A DNA stretch of 64,000 nt, taken from positions 25,138-89,137 of the forward strand of contig ONBO01000001.1 in NCBI GenBank assembly GCA_900316125.1. The letters are read 5' to 3'. Made by a program: the position numbers and the translations under genes. Origin of the DNA: an uncultured Bacteroidales bacterium (lineage in GTDB: Bacteria > Bacteroidota > Bacteroidia > Bacteroidales > Paludibacteraceae). This document shows positions 35,701 through 44,400 of the stretch, in pieces (the first letter of the stretch is position 1; each line of letters opens with the position of its first letter). The notes below the pieces were generated by a model that had not been told where the DNA came from, made no database searches, and saw only the letters and a program-made list of their open reading frames with translations.

Positions 35701-36987
35701 GGTCACAGCGGTGATGCTCGTGATGTTGTAAGCGGTGACTTCTACATAACAGACCAGAAGCCTCACGTTTACATGCAGCACTTTACCGTGAGTGGCACAT
35801 CCACGCCTACATTCAAGCCGGGCGTTCCGTTTACAAGCCTTGAGGAGAGTGTGCCTACAAACTCTGCCTTTGGTATAATGATTCCTGACCAGTATGGTCC
35901 TCTCAAGGTGCCGGCTTCACGCTACTACACCCGCTATGAGAACAATCCGTCAATGGTGGATGATGGCACAGCTCCAAAGACATTTGAGTTTGAGGGCCGT
36001 TTTGCTAATGAGAACGCAATGCCTCAGTACAGCGCCACCACATCTTGGACATTTGTGAACAACTCATACCCTGCCAACCTGAATGTTTCCAAACTGCGTT
36101 ATGACAATTCAGATTGCGGGCTTCTGGTAAAGATTTATGATTACGAGGATAAGAACTGGGATACTGCGGTTCCGAGCAGCGAGGCGGCTGGAAGCGCCAT
36201 ATATGTTAAGCCTAACAACGGTTTTGCCATAAAGGCTTCATCCGCCAGGACTGTAACCACCGTACAGGGTCAGTATGGTTCAGGCTCCACAATCTATTAC
36301 AAGCGTGCGTTTGATGACACATATCTGCACCTGCGTGTTCAGAACACATCTGAAGCCGCAGCCAGTTCGCTGACTGTCCGCTATAACGGTGAGATGATTG
36401 ACAAGGTCTTCTCACACAATGAGACCACCCCTGAGGTGTACGTTAAGGAGGGTGACAACATCTACTCTTCATACGGCATTGATGACGAGGCTGAGATTAT
36501 TCCTATAAGCCTGACAAACAAGCAGTCAAACAAGAACCTCTCTGTTATGTTCAGCCTGAAGGCTATAGAGGGCTTTGAGAGTGTGATTCTTGAGGACCGT
36601 CTTTACGGCAACACGTATGATTTGACAGAAGGCGAGACTCCGGTCTTCAGCGGCATTGCTCCGGGTGACTGTCTGGGCCGCTTCTATCTTATCCTGAACT
36701 ATGCTGATGCAGATGAGCCTGTCATAGTTACAGACGTTACAGACAACGGCTCAAGCGCAGGCGGCATTGACATCTACCATGCGTCAGGCAATGAGGTGGT
36801 GGTATCATCAGCTGAGAATGTGGCGCTTGAGAAAGTCTATGTGACTGACATGAGCGGACGCACAACTGAAATCAAGCTAAGTAACACCCACTACAATGTA
36901 ATTGACCTTGACGGATTGCAGGGTGTTTACATTATCAAGGCTGTGGGAGACAGCGCAAGCAGAACTGAGAAGGTGATAGTTAAATAG
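32731..36987 (+). CDS. C2: large beta-helix surface protein with T9SS sorting domain
   Basis: The 1418-residue paralog of C1 has a signal peptide ending near TVQA and an Ig-like module with FTHYGTALTTSNC. The domain APVVENGPKVTLSGYL (also in C1) follows. A parallel beta-helix spans about residues 435-680 (EVEYGKYGNSDN, LKNLQITRS, MNNVFWNDN, FYNTFYLEDH). WVGGNSGLWDVRSNW lies near 856. The final ~75 residues are a T9SS type A tail ending IIKAVGDSASRTEKVIVK. The beta-helix and the C-terminal half are very close to C1, while the first ~200 residues differ strongly, as expected if the exposed end is under diversifying selection. No catalytic motif was identified. Confidence 0.9.
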   Translation: MKKLFNTLWHKGSRLRTSSLLLVLMLSFAGTVQAYDGLTYWNIYKDNGWLNSSGYDFSSSAVALGTTTSFYIKGFWVKGTFDSYWLDQVVFNYTLNGTYINNYTQNGEWKAPGSSFYVEVSGSNICNLLSDSHINNPGNNTLTLKVDAKWEGSISNTMSRNITFTLPGFKNVTTTSSITAEPSSNASKTISFTHYGTALTTSNCSITGTDAGKFSVTSISESGVTVRFNAPSTEGTYTASLTITDAHSKSSGTISLTGHSGYPTTVEIASAPVVENGPKVTLSGYLRYTGCDDGLLKRGFFYCEGISCDVTTSSLKAEIDGETSIKAKETFSKTFSQSSNATALKANTTYCYKAYVYSNSNSQYILSDETGKFTTAKECQIAVNDTVYYTVDNTQPEDPCELRFQTLAAAVADAKKAHKDVNDVTINAWINSNKIVQKPIVIEVEYGKYGNSDNSTRDASLEYINTTSISNYVPNPANPGDKLIVRAKNSAKKPIFQGGLSLLGARNVILKNLQITRSTSTDNHTGSAVEYGFYIENSNTPNTIAPGTFANANCEMIACEVDATGFNCVHASGVGGLKFEECIFNLQGTDTGENAKYWGASVKFMSCKNIQFTRNNMRGSHATTIFLQGSQNVLIMNNVFWNDNLFSDNVAFVRPVTYYDSSDGSTSPSIQDVAIFYNTFYLEDHAASAYNVDFLRFGSSNAQQTGQTSRYVASKIYFKYNNCYSYDDKISSRNNDATAFQSVTLTSGNYAYNNFWSKGDAKPDDIGTQSNLKFGTEYKHINVEDQVCKSTATDPDELVFRGSLLNIGAKPASDPSGLEVANKTNADRFSTIRRSEAGGDWTYGAFQQANIVEVDTIIWVGGNSGLWDVRSNWVTKSGRKLNCANFFSTNLHVIIPDAENLKNIPEIPVWNSTAQRGNYPEEYVAAGLRASFDEVSQFTKSITIEAGGAIKGIENLKGDGTLRYTRASNSMEVRRNEWVLVGGVIKPFVSGHSGDARDVVSGDFYITDQKPHVYMQHFTVSGTSTPTFKPGVPFTSLEESVPTNSAFGIMIPDQYGPLKVPASRYYTRYENNPSMVDDGTAPKTFEFEGRFANENAMPQYSATTSWTFVNNSYPANLNVSKLRYDNSDCGLLVKIYDYEDKNWDTAVPSSEAAGSAIYVKPNNGFAIKASSARTVTTVQGQYGSGSTIYYKRAFDDTYLHLRVQNTSEAAASSLTVRYNGEMIDKVFSHNETTPEVYVKEGDNIYSSYGIDDEAEIIPISLTNKQSNKNLSVMFSLKAIEGFESVILEDRLYGNTYDLTEGETPVFSGIAPGDCLGRFYLILNYADADEPVIVTDVTDNGSSAGGIDIYHASGNEVVVSSAENVALEKVYVTDMSGRTTEIKLSNTHYNVIDLDGLQGVYIIKAVGDSASRTEKVIVK

Positions 36988-37013
36988 TTGACAGTTAGAA
37001 ATAAACTTACGTC

Positions 37014-37112
37014 ATTCTGAGCGTAGCGAAGAATCTGTTGTGACGTTGCAGAAGCAAAATATTACGGTCTTGCAAACATTGCGAGATGCTTCGCATACGC
37101 TCAGCATGACGA
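37014..37112. repeat. REP-like inverted pair between C2 and D2
   Basis: GTCATTCTGAGCGTAGCGAA at the left faces TTCGCATACGCTCAGCATGA at the right, with about 50 bases between. The pair can fold into one long hairpin. It widens the C2-D2 gap to 143 bases (9 and 28 in operons 1 and 3) and may reduce or stabilise the downstream message. Confidence 0.8.
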
Positions 37113-37130
37113 ACAGCAACAAATAAATTT

Positions 37131-37607
37131 ATGAAGAAACTGAAGTTTTTGATAGTAGTGTTGGGGCTGTTTGCAGCCCATGGGGTAATGGCGGTAACAC
37201 TGCCAAGCACCTCTTATACTCCGTATGCAGGGGATGAGCAGTATAGTTCATCTGTAGTGCCGTCAGGTGTCAGTTTAAAGTCAGGAGGCCTGATAAGTCT
37301 TGGTGATTATGATGATGTGTACACATGGACAGACCACTGTGCGGAGGATTACCCTGGCCCTGAGAATATTATGGCTTGCCAAAGCTGCGTGGCCACAGAC
37401 CTTAGTCAATGTTACAGCGCCTGCAGTGGAGACTCAGACTGTATGGACTGGTGCGATGAGCAGAACTACAAGTACCAAGGAGACTGCGGCCGCTCCCTGC
37501 CTCTTGACGCTCCGCTGTGGTTCATGCTTGCCCTTGCGGCATTAGGTACTGTCGTCACTCTGAGCGTAGTGCAACGCAGCGAAGAGTCTCGTAAAGCGAA
37601 CTCATAA
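37131..37607 (+). CDS. D2: small exported eight-cysteine protein with C-terminal membrane segment
   Basis: The 158-residue protein has a signal peptide ending near GVMA, then AVTLPSTSYTPY, a variable acidic region, eight cysteines between residues ~68 and 120, GRSLPLDAPLWFM and a hydrophobic stretch (LALAALGTVVTL) with a charged tail. The last ~18 codons carry an altered REP-like core (GTCACTCTGAGCGTAGTGCA). It is last in operon 2, after the REP pair. Function unknown; family shared with D1 and D3. Confidence 0.75.
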   Translation: MKKLKFLIVVLGLFAAHGVMAVTLPSTSYTPYAGDEQYSSSVVPSGVSLKSGGLISLGDYDDVYTWTDHCAEDYPGPENIMACQSCVATDLSQCYSACSGDSDCMDWCDEQNYKYQGDCGRSLPLDAPLWFMLALAALGTVVTLSVVQRSEESRKANS

Positions 37608-37651
37608 CTAACCGACGTATCTCGTTAAATACGATACATACCCGTGTTAAA

Positions 37652-37715
37652 TCAATAGTTTTTTTGCGAACCCCGCTGCCTGAAGCGTCAGGTGGCGGGG
37701 TTATGATTTATCGTC
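37652..37715 (+). repeat. Dispersed hairpin element, copy 2
   Basis: ATAGTTTTTTTGCGAA precedes the 13-pair stem at 37671-37700. It follows D2 just as copy 1 follows D1, so the element was probably duplicated with the operon. Confidence 0.85.
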
Positions 37716-37739
37716 AGACGATTTCCATTCCTTGCAAAA

Positions 37740-38060
37740 TTCACATAAAAGGTTTCTAAGTTCCTCCCTCTTATAGCTTTTACGTGCATTTATGTTGCTC
37801 TTCCCCTCGAAAATGTTGCTCTTCTCTTCAGAAATGTTGCTCTTCCCCTCGAAAATGTTGCTCTTATCCTCAGAAATGTTGCTCTTTGACTGATACTTTG
37901 TAGTAGTCCTCTGTCAGTTTCAGCGCAAGTTTGTAGTTACTCATCATGTATGCTACAAGCCGTTTCTCGTCTGAGAACATCGATGATTCTCGTCATTCTT
38001 GAATTTGCCGTATGCAGGCTTCCGAATTCTCCTTGTGATACTGGGTTAGGTATGTCTTTA
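37740..38060 (-). pseudogene. Decayed gene with heptapeptide repeats
   Basis: On the minus strand fragments of one protein appear in different frames: TLKTYLTQYHKENSEACIRQ (stop after QE), then MMSNYKLALKLTEDYY, then repeats of SNISEDK/SNIFEGK and a final RKSYKREELRNLLCEFCKEW. At least two frameshifts separate them, so no intact product is expected. The family was not recognised. Confidence 0.5.
37793..37885 (-). repeat. 21-base tandem repeat within the decayed gene
   Basis: About 4.5 units of GTTGCTCTTCCCCTCGAAAAT alternate with a variant (GTTGCTCTTCTCTTCAGAAAT), giving a 42-base higher-order period. In the minus-strand frame it encodes SNIFEGK/SNISEEK. This is a coding minisatellite, not CRISPR: there are no spacers. 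Confidence 0.8.
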
Positions 38061-38065
38061 GTGTT

Positions 38066-38476
38066 TTATTGAACACCAAGCAATTCCCGAAACTCTTTAA
38101 GTTTTAGAACTTCAATTTTAGGAAAATCAATTGACTTTAGTTCATTGAAATGCTTGTCATCGCTTACTATGTAGTGCGCGTTAGCTGCAAAGGCGCAATC
38201 CGAGAATTTGTTATCGTCCACATCTGCACCTAATAGTCTCATTCTAAAATACGTAGTTATTCTCTCTGCATTAGGTAATGACAATATAAAGTTAACTACT
38301 GCATTAGCCACATCTTTAGAATAGTGTTCTGATAATATTTCTTCGTATTCAAGAAGAATCTCTGAGGTGTAACACATAGTGTACTCTTGCATGAACAATT
38401 TACGCCACACTACATAATTTGCAGAATCAGGCCTTACAATCCTTATAAGTACGTTTGTATCTAAAACAACTTTCAT
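38066..38476 (-). CDS. PIN-domain ribonuclease toxin
   Basis: The 136-residue protein starts MKVVLDTNVLIR, the first acidic PIN strand, and has the later acidic cluster DVDDNKFSDCAFAANAHYIV and SDDKHF, typical of PIN_3-type putative toxins. It overlaps the upstream antitoxin gene by four bases (ATGA). It differs in sequence from the PIN toxin at 9886 and represents a separate pair. Confidence 0.88.
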   Translation of the reverse strand: MKVVLDTNVLIRIVRPDSANYVVWRKLFMQEYTMCYTSEILLEYEEILSEHYSKDVANAVVNFILSLPNAERITTYFRMRLLGADVDDNKFSDCAFAANAHYIVSDDKHFNELKSIDFPKIEVLKLKEFRELLGVQ

Positions 38477-38700
38477 TTGTATGCGGTGTGTAAATTTTTA
38501 GCTGCAAATGCGTCTGTATCTGCCACTGTAATATGCTTTTCCTCACATGCCTTTTTTACCTCATTTTCAACTTCCTTGAAATAGAACTCGCACATAGCCA
38601 TCTTTAGCTTGTCAAGCTGGCTCTTTGTACGATTATGCTCAAACATGCTCAGAAGGTACATTTGAGTCTCGTTAAATGGTGTTCTAAGTGTTGTTGCCAT
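38473..38700 (-). CDS. Antitoxin partner of the second PIN toxin
   Basis: The 75-residue protein (MATTLRTPFNETQMYLLSMF) has the length, predicted helices and position of antitoxins paired with PIN_3 toxins in Bacteroidales. An AAGGAG ribosome binding site lies before the ATG. A -7 element TATCTTTG lies at 38726-38733 on the minus strand with TTAG 20 bases upstream. Confidence 0.8.
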   Translation of the reverse strand: MATTLRTPFNETQMYLLSMFEHNRTKSQLDKLKMAMCEFYFKEVENEVKKACEEKHITVADTDAFAAKNLHTAYK

Positions 38701-38725
38701 AATAAATTCTCCTTTCTCACATCCG

Positions 38726-38757
38726 CAAAGATATAAAAATAAATTTACAAAAACTAA
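38726..38757 (-). promoter_or_regulatory. Promoter of the second PIN pair
   Basis: On the minus strand TTAG, 20 bases, TATCTTTG; the -7 element is perfect and the -33 element has one mismatch. Confidence 0.6.
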
Positions 38758-38794
38758 TTTGTAGCATTTTGCGAATTACTTTTATGCGTGCGAT

Positions 38795-38939
38795 TATTAA
38801 CATAAATTAATCCACATACACTACTTGATGTGTTAAGCAATTTAACATTCACCAATCTTTTTCACCCAATTTCACTCCAACTTCAACCCCTCAAAAATCG
38901 ACAAAATTTGGCTGAATTTTTTTGCCCGATTTTTTTCGG
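38795..38939 (+). repeat. Conserved upstream element, copy 2 (before operon 3)
   Basis: It matches 27090-27236, including CACCCAATTTCACTCCAACT and the AT-rich hairpin at 38893-38937 (AAAAATCG with CGATTTTTTT, loop GGCTG). It ends about 90 bases before the ATG of the hybrid A/B gene. The inverted-repeat arm found before A1 and A2 is absent here. Confidence 0.6.
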
Positions 38940-39030
38940 CCTGTCCCGATGTGGCTGGGTCCGGAAGGGGAATTAATCAACAATAAGAGCGTAAAAAATT
39001 AACCAACGCAAATTAAAAACCTAAAATACT

Positions 39031-41445
39031 ATGAAGATTACACATTTAACTACATTAAAACATAAACTCCAGTGGCTCCTTTTGCTGGCAGCGCTGCTTG
39101 GTGTGAGCCATAGTGTGTGGGCCAACTACTATGTGTACGGAGGCTCCACTTCATATGATGTAAAGAATTGGACGAGCCCGGTAACATCTTCAACCTCATG
39201 GAATTCTTTTACCATTAATCTAGCAGGCAAAAGCATAAATACTGATTATTTTTACGGTATAACCACAAATGAAACCAGTTTTTTGCAGAATTGCTCCAGA
39301 GAAGACTGGAACTGCCACCTGCCACTCCGTTCAAACGGGAACTTTGGTAATGTGGAAATTTCAAGTTACAACACCAACGGCAAATGCAATGACTCGTCTC
39401 AGGAATGTAATTACTACCTAATGAAAGTACGCATTGGCAGCGCAACAGTGCAAAGTCTTACTATAAGCGTAACCATACATGATCAAGGTATCCATAATTG
39501 CGATGAGCCAAGTGTGTCAGTGACAGCATACGCAGTTTCCATCGCAGCCGTTACAAACACCACGCCTACGGTGGAAACCCGCTCGAGCTCAAACATAACA
39601 AGTAATTCCGCAAAACTTTACGGTTATATAACAAGCATAGGCACCTCAAATGTTAGCGCAAACGGCGTTAAAGTATATACAGATGCAGCATGCACCCAAA
39701 ATGAGAGAACATTCAGCGCAACAGCGCTGGGAGCAAACACAGGCTCGTTTAACGTAGCGGCGACAGGTCTTTCTGCTAATACAAAATACTATTATAAGGC
39801 TTATGCCACAAACAGTAGCGGCACATCATACGGAGGTGTTTCAAGTTTCACAACAAGTGCCATAACATCAACAGCACCTGTTGTACGATGGGGTGTTGCT
39901 CCAATAATAGACGGTTCTAAGAATCTCATACCATCAGCATTCATTGCAAAACATGGATGTGAGAACTCTTCTAACGCTAAAGTAGTTAAGCTAAAACTAT
40001 ACGTCAAGATAGGAAGCGACCCCACCGTATCAGACTATGATCAGGTATACACGTTTACTACCTCAGATATCACTACAGATGAATTTGTAAAAGGCACCAT
40101 CTATCCTAACATCACGGATGACGGAATATATGTCAGTGAATCAGATGAATTCCTTAAAAGTCTGACCAGTAGTTCTGAACTGCACATGGGCTGGGTTGCC
40201 ATAAATGATAATGAAACAAACAATACATCTGCTATGAGTGATATAGCGGTAATAAATTACCAGACTTGTTCAGGTGGTATATCAACTGTGACAATCACAC
40301 CGGCGTCTAAGCAGATATTGTCAGGATCTGATGTAACATTTGAAGGTTCAGTAAATTCTGATGCATCCACACCTACATGGAATTGGACGGTAGGAGGCTC
40401 ATCAGTAAGTACCAGCAGCAGTTATACTCGTAGTAATATTATAGATGGCTTCACTTTAACTCTTACTGCTACCAATAGTTGTGGTAATAAAGAGCAAAGT
40501 GAAACATACACCGTTTGTTCTAACTCCATAATAGGTTCAGCCTTGACACTTACAGCATCAGCAGGCGGAACACCAAAACCAATAGACAAGGATTTGCCTA
40601 ACAGTACCATAGTTTTCACGGCCACCCTACCTACAGGCAAGAGTGCTGATGAGTGGAAGTGGTATATAGATAACGTGCTCGTAGCAAGTAGCACCACAGC
40701 TGGCATAAGCAATGCACAAAGCATAAACTTTAGCAGCGATTATGGTGTTGGAGACTATACGCTAAAGGTGGTAGCTTCTGGCTGCCCATCGGCCGATGTT
40801 GAAATTGAGCAGACAATTAAGATAAGAGAGAACACCACTCCTAAAGCGGCAACTGAAACAATAACCGCCTGTGCAGATGAAAACAGAGTAGCTATAACAG
40901 AACTCTTCGACCCATCGCCCACAAGTGTAACTGTAAAACTTAATGGAACTGATGTTACAAGTCACTTCAATTATGATCAGGCAAAAGGGTATCTATACTT
41001 CACAGATTTAGAGCAGTCCTCATTTGAAAGTAGAGAGTACATCGTAACATCTCATAAGGATGGTTATTCAGATGCAGACGCCACGTTGACTCTTACTTTC
41101 CAGAAGGTCATACCATCAAGCACTGTAACTATTAATACACCATCTGATAACAGCACAGTGGCAGACCCATATACAGCAGTAACGCTTAGAGCAACCATCG
41201 CCATCCCTGCAGAAGGAGACAAAGTGCTATGGAGTGTATCACCAAATACAGCCAGCGTATCTCCTGTTACAACAAATAGCGGCAGCAATGCTGCATTCAA
41301 AGGTTCCGGCAACCCATCAGGAGGCACTAACAAGACATACACCGTTACAGCACGCATACAGTCAAGCACGTGCGGAGTGTCTGAAAGCAGCGCTACACGT
41401 AATATAGCCGTAAGACCAATACCTAATGAGGGATGCAACAACTAG
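39031..41445 (+). CDS. A/B hybrid exported protein with C-terminal cysteine
   Basis: The 804-residue protein starts with the A-type signal peptide (MKITHLTTLKHKLQWLLLLA) but its second half is B-type. After FN3-like repeats (TKYYYKAYATNSSGTSYGG near residue 265) come APVVRWGVAPIIDGSKNLI, an Ig-like TWNWTVGGSSVSTSSSY segment, and ITACADENRVAITELFDPSP, which corresponds to the CPGEHEFTWAEMF module of B1/B2. It ends IAVRPIPNEGCNN. It thus replaces the separate A and B genes of operons 1 and 2. C3 follows after 15 bases. A recombination between A- and B-type genes is the simple explanation. Confidence 0.85.
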   Translation: MKITHLTTLKHKLQWLLLLAALLGVSHSVWANYYVYGGSTSYDVKNWTSPVTSSTSWNSFTINLAGKSINTDYFYGITTNETSFLQNCSREDWNCHLPLRSNGNFGNVEISSYNTNGKCNDSSQECNYYLMKVRIGSATVQSLTISVTIHDQGIHNCDEPSVSVTAYAVSIAAVTNTTPTVETRSSSNITSNSAKLYGYITSIGTSNVSANGVKVYTDAACTQNERTFSATALGANTGSFNVAATGLSANTKYYYKAYATNSSGTSYGGVSSFTTSAITSTAPVVRWGVAPIIDGSKNLIPSAFIAKHGCENSSNAKVVKLKLYVKIGSDPTVSDYDQVYTFTTSDITTDEFVKGTIYPNITDDGIYVSESDEFLKSLTSSSELHMGWVAINDNETNNTSAMSDIAVINYQTCSGGISTVTITPASKQILSGSDVTFEGSVNSDASTPTWNWTVGGSSVSTSSSYTRSNIIDGFTLTLTATNSCGNKEQSETYTVCSNSIIGSALTLTASAGGTPKPIDKDLPNSTIVFTATLPTGKSADEWKWYIDNVLVASSTTAGISNAQSINFSSDYGVGDYTLKVVASGCPSADVEIEQTIKIRENTTPKAATETITACADENRVAITELFDPSPTSVTVKLNGTDVTSHFNYDQAKGYLYFTDLEQSSFESREYIVTSHKDGYSDADATLTLTFQKVIPSSTVTINTPSDNSTVADPYTAVTLRATIAIPAEGDKVLWSVSPNTASVSPVTTNSGSNAAFKGSGNPSGGTNKTYTVTARIQSSTCGVSESSATRNIAVRPIPNEGCNN

Positions 41446-41460
41446 AAAAAACGCTAAAAA

Positions 41461-44400
41461 ATGAAAGATACTATGAAATACATTTATAAAATAAAGTCAT
41501 TTAATGGCAGGCGTTTTGCAGCCATGTTAATTTTAGTTGCGACCATTTTTTGCAATCTGCAAACATGGGCTGCAGACTATGGATTCAAGAACGATGGGCT
41601 AAGTGAAAATACATGGAGCGTTCAGTTTGGGTATAATGGAACGAACTGGGTTCAATATGGTATGGTTAAGACCGGCTATAGCGGAGATGCCACACTAGGT
41701 ACCGTTACCTCAAATATAACACTTGACAACTACCACGGATGGTCATGGGGGAAGGCAAAACATGTGATACTCTATGCAAAAACTAAATACAATAATGATG
41801 ATTGGCCTGAGTCTTTTGATAATGTATGGAGTGCAGATGATTATGGAGAAGGAGATAGAAAATTTGAAGTCTCTCCTAATAAAACACTTTTTACATTTTC
41901 AGAATGTAGTCCCGGGAATTACCAATATCAGTATTATTTACAAGTAAATGGAGATGGTTATAGAGATGAAGAATATGGATATTGCTCTAACAATGGTAAT
42001 AATATGTGGATGAAGTTTACTATTCCAGGTTTCATAGTCTCAAACTATGACTTTGGAGTAGTGGTAAAATCTTCCTCTGCGCAAACTCACAGTTATACTT
42101 TCAATTCATACGGATGGACACCGGCTCATCTTAGACTTTCTGGTAATAGTGCTATAACATTTGATAATGGCTCCACAAGTCTAAATCCCGCAATATATGA
42201 TGATGAAGCAACCGTAACACTTAAACTTAACAGGACTGTTGCCGGAGTTTATTCGTCACAGCTTGATTTTACGGGGTATATTGGGGATGACCCTAGTACT
42301 ACGCCCTATACGGCAAGTGCCACCATCACAGCTGTAGTGGGTACAGTTGAGGTAATTGAGGGAGCAGCTCCTGTTACCGCCACTACATCAGCCACACTTT
42401 GCGGTTATCTAAAACAATATGACTGCATGCCGGATTTGTATGAAAACGGATTTTACGTATGGAAAAGCGATGAGGATGAACCTGATGACAACCATCCTGC
42501 CATACAAACAACATATAAGAATCCGCTTACAACTGGATCCACGTGGACAGGCATTGTTGCAGGCCTTACACCAGGTGCAACATACTATTATCGTCCGTAC
42601 GTAAAAAAGACCACATCACCAGACTATGTGTTCAGAAGCGCCACTCGTTATACATTCACATTGCCAGACTGTGATTACGCGATAGGGGATACCATATACT
42701 ACACTATAGACGCGTCAAAAAGCGCAGATATATGCAACCTGATATTCCCTGACATAGCTAGCGCCAAGGCACACCTTTCAACTCGTACTGCATGGATAAA
42801 CCCAAGTAATCATGCCACCGAACCAAACAAACTACTTAAACATATTGTTTTCCAAGTTGCACCTGGAGAATACGGTTCAGCACCTGATGACGAATCTATA
42901 ATTGATTTAAGTAAAATAAATGAGTGGGATAGTGAACATCCAGCAAAGCAATATACACCAAGTCACAAGTTCATCATTCGCGCCCTTAATGAAGATGCTA
43001 AGCCTACTCTTTATGGACTTGACATACTAAATAGTAGAAACATTACAGTTAACAACCTTATTATAAAACGTTACATATCAAATCCTGAGCACAGTGATTA
43101 CAGCTTCTCCACAATAATAGCAGGTACTGGTAATACATCTAATGATGCAGGAGCTGGAACCATGACTAACGCAAATATCCGCATCACAAATTGTGATATA
43201 GACGGAGAGGGTTTCTGTATCATGCACATAGACGATGCAGATGGTCTTTACATGGAGAACAATAACTTAAAGGCCACACGTCCAGAATATACAGGAGAGT
43301 CTCTTTGTAATGCTGTGGTATGGGGTGCCTCCATGAAATTTATGAACGTAAAGAACGCCAACATACAGCGTAATAATTTCCGCGGAGAGCACGCTACCAA
43401 CCTGCTTATACAAGGGTCTAACCATGTACTGCTAATGAATAATGTGTTCTGGAATGACAACAGCATTATCGACACGTCGCATCCATATCTTTCATTCATA
43501 CGTCTTCTTGCCATGAATGGTACAGATGATGATGCACACCATCTGACAAACATAGGCATTTACTACAACACATTCTATCTAAAGCCTAACGGACTGAACA
43601 TATCATACAAGTGTGACTACTTCCGTCTTGGAGGTGCAGCCGGTAGCACATGTAGTGGTGAACATAGCGCATCACAAACCGCAAACACAGGCCAATACAT
43701 ACCTGCTGGTATTGAGTTTATGTATAACAACTGCTACTCACGTTCTGCCATAGTCAACGGACGTGGTTCGTTTGGTCAGCCAACATTCCTTGATAAGAGC
43801 GAGAGCCTGTTTACAAAAATCAAGTATAATAACTTTTGGTCTGAGTATGATGCACCAGATGCGGAAGAGAGTGTATTTGCCATAGGCACGGAGACAACAT
43901 TTATTAAAGTGCCTGACATTATGTGTAAGACCGTACCAGATGATCCTAACGGACTAGTAATAAAAGGCGGAGACCTTAACCTTGGTAGCGCAATAACAAC
44001 TGATATTTCTGGCCTTGGCGCGGAGAAGATACGTACTGACCGTACTGGAGAGAAGAATATACGTATACGCCTTGCAGAGGACAGATGGACATACGGTGCA
44101 TATCAGCAACTCACGTCAGAGAGTGATGTCCACGTAATATATTGGAACGGAGGAACAAGCACTGACTGGGACAACCGCTACAACTGGGTAAAGGAGGACG
44201 GTAGCACACTGACATGCGTGGATGTGCTTGCTGCGGATCTCAAGGTGGTAATCCCTGCTAAGAACTCCACACAATATCCTGTACCGCCTGGCGGTATAAC
44301 CAGATTCCCAGCCTTGTCTGAGTGGACTGACCTTACCACAGGAGAGGAGGTTAGAGCTAACATTCAGGAGGATCATGGCTCATTCACCGCCTCAGAATTT

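Noticed and set aside
37793..37885. Tandem repeat resembling a CRISPR array
   Set aside because: Units are directly adjacent with no spacers, 21 bases is a whole number of codons, and the units encode a heptapeptide.
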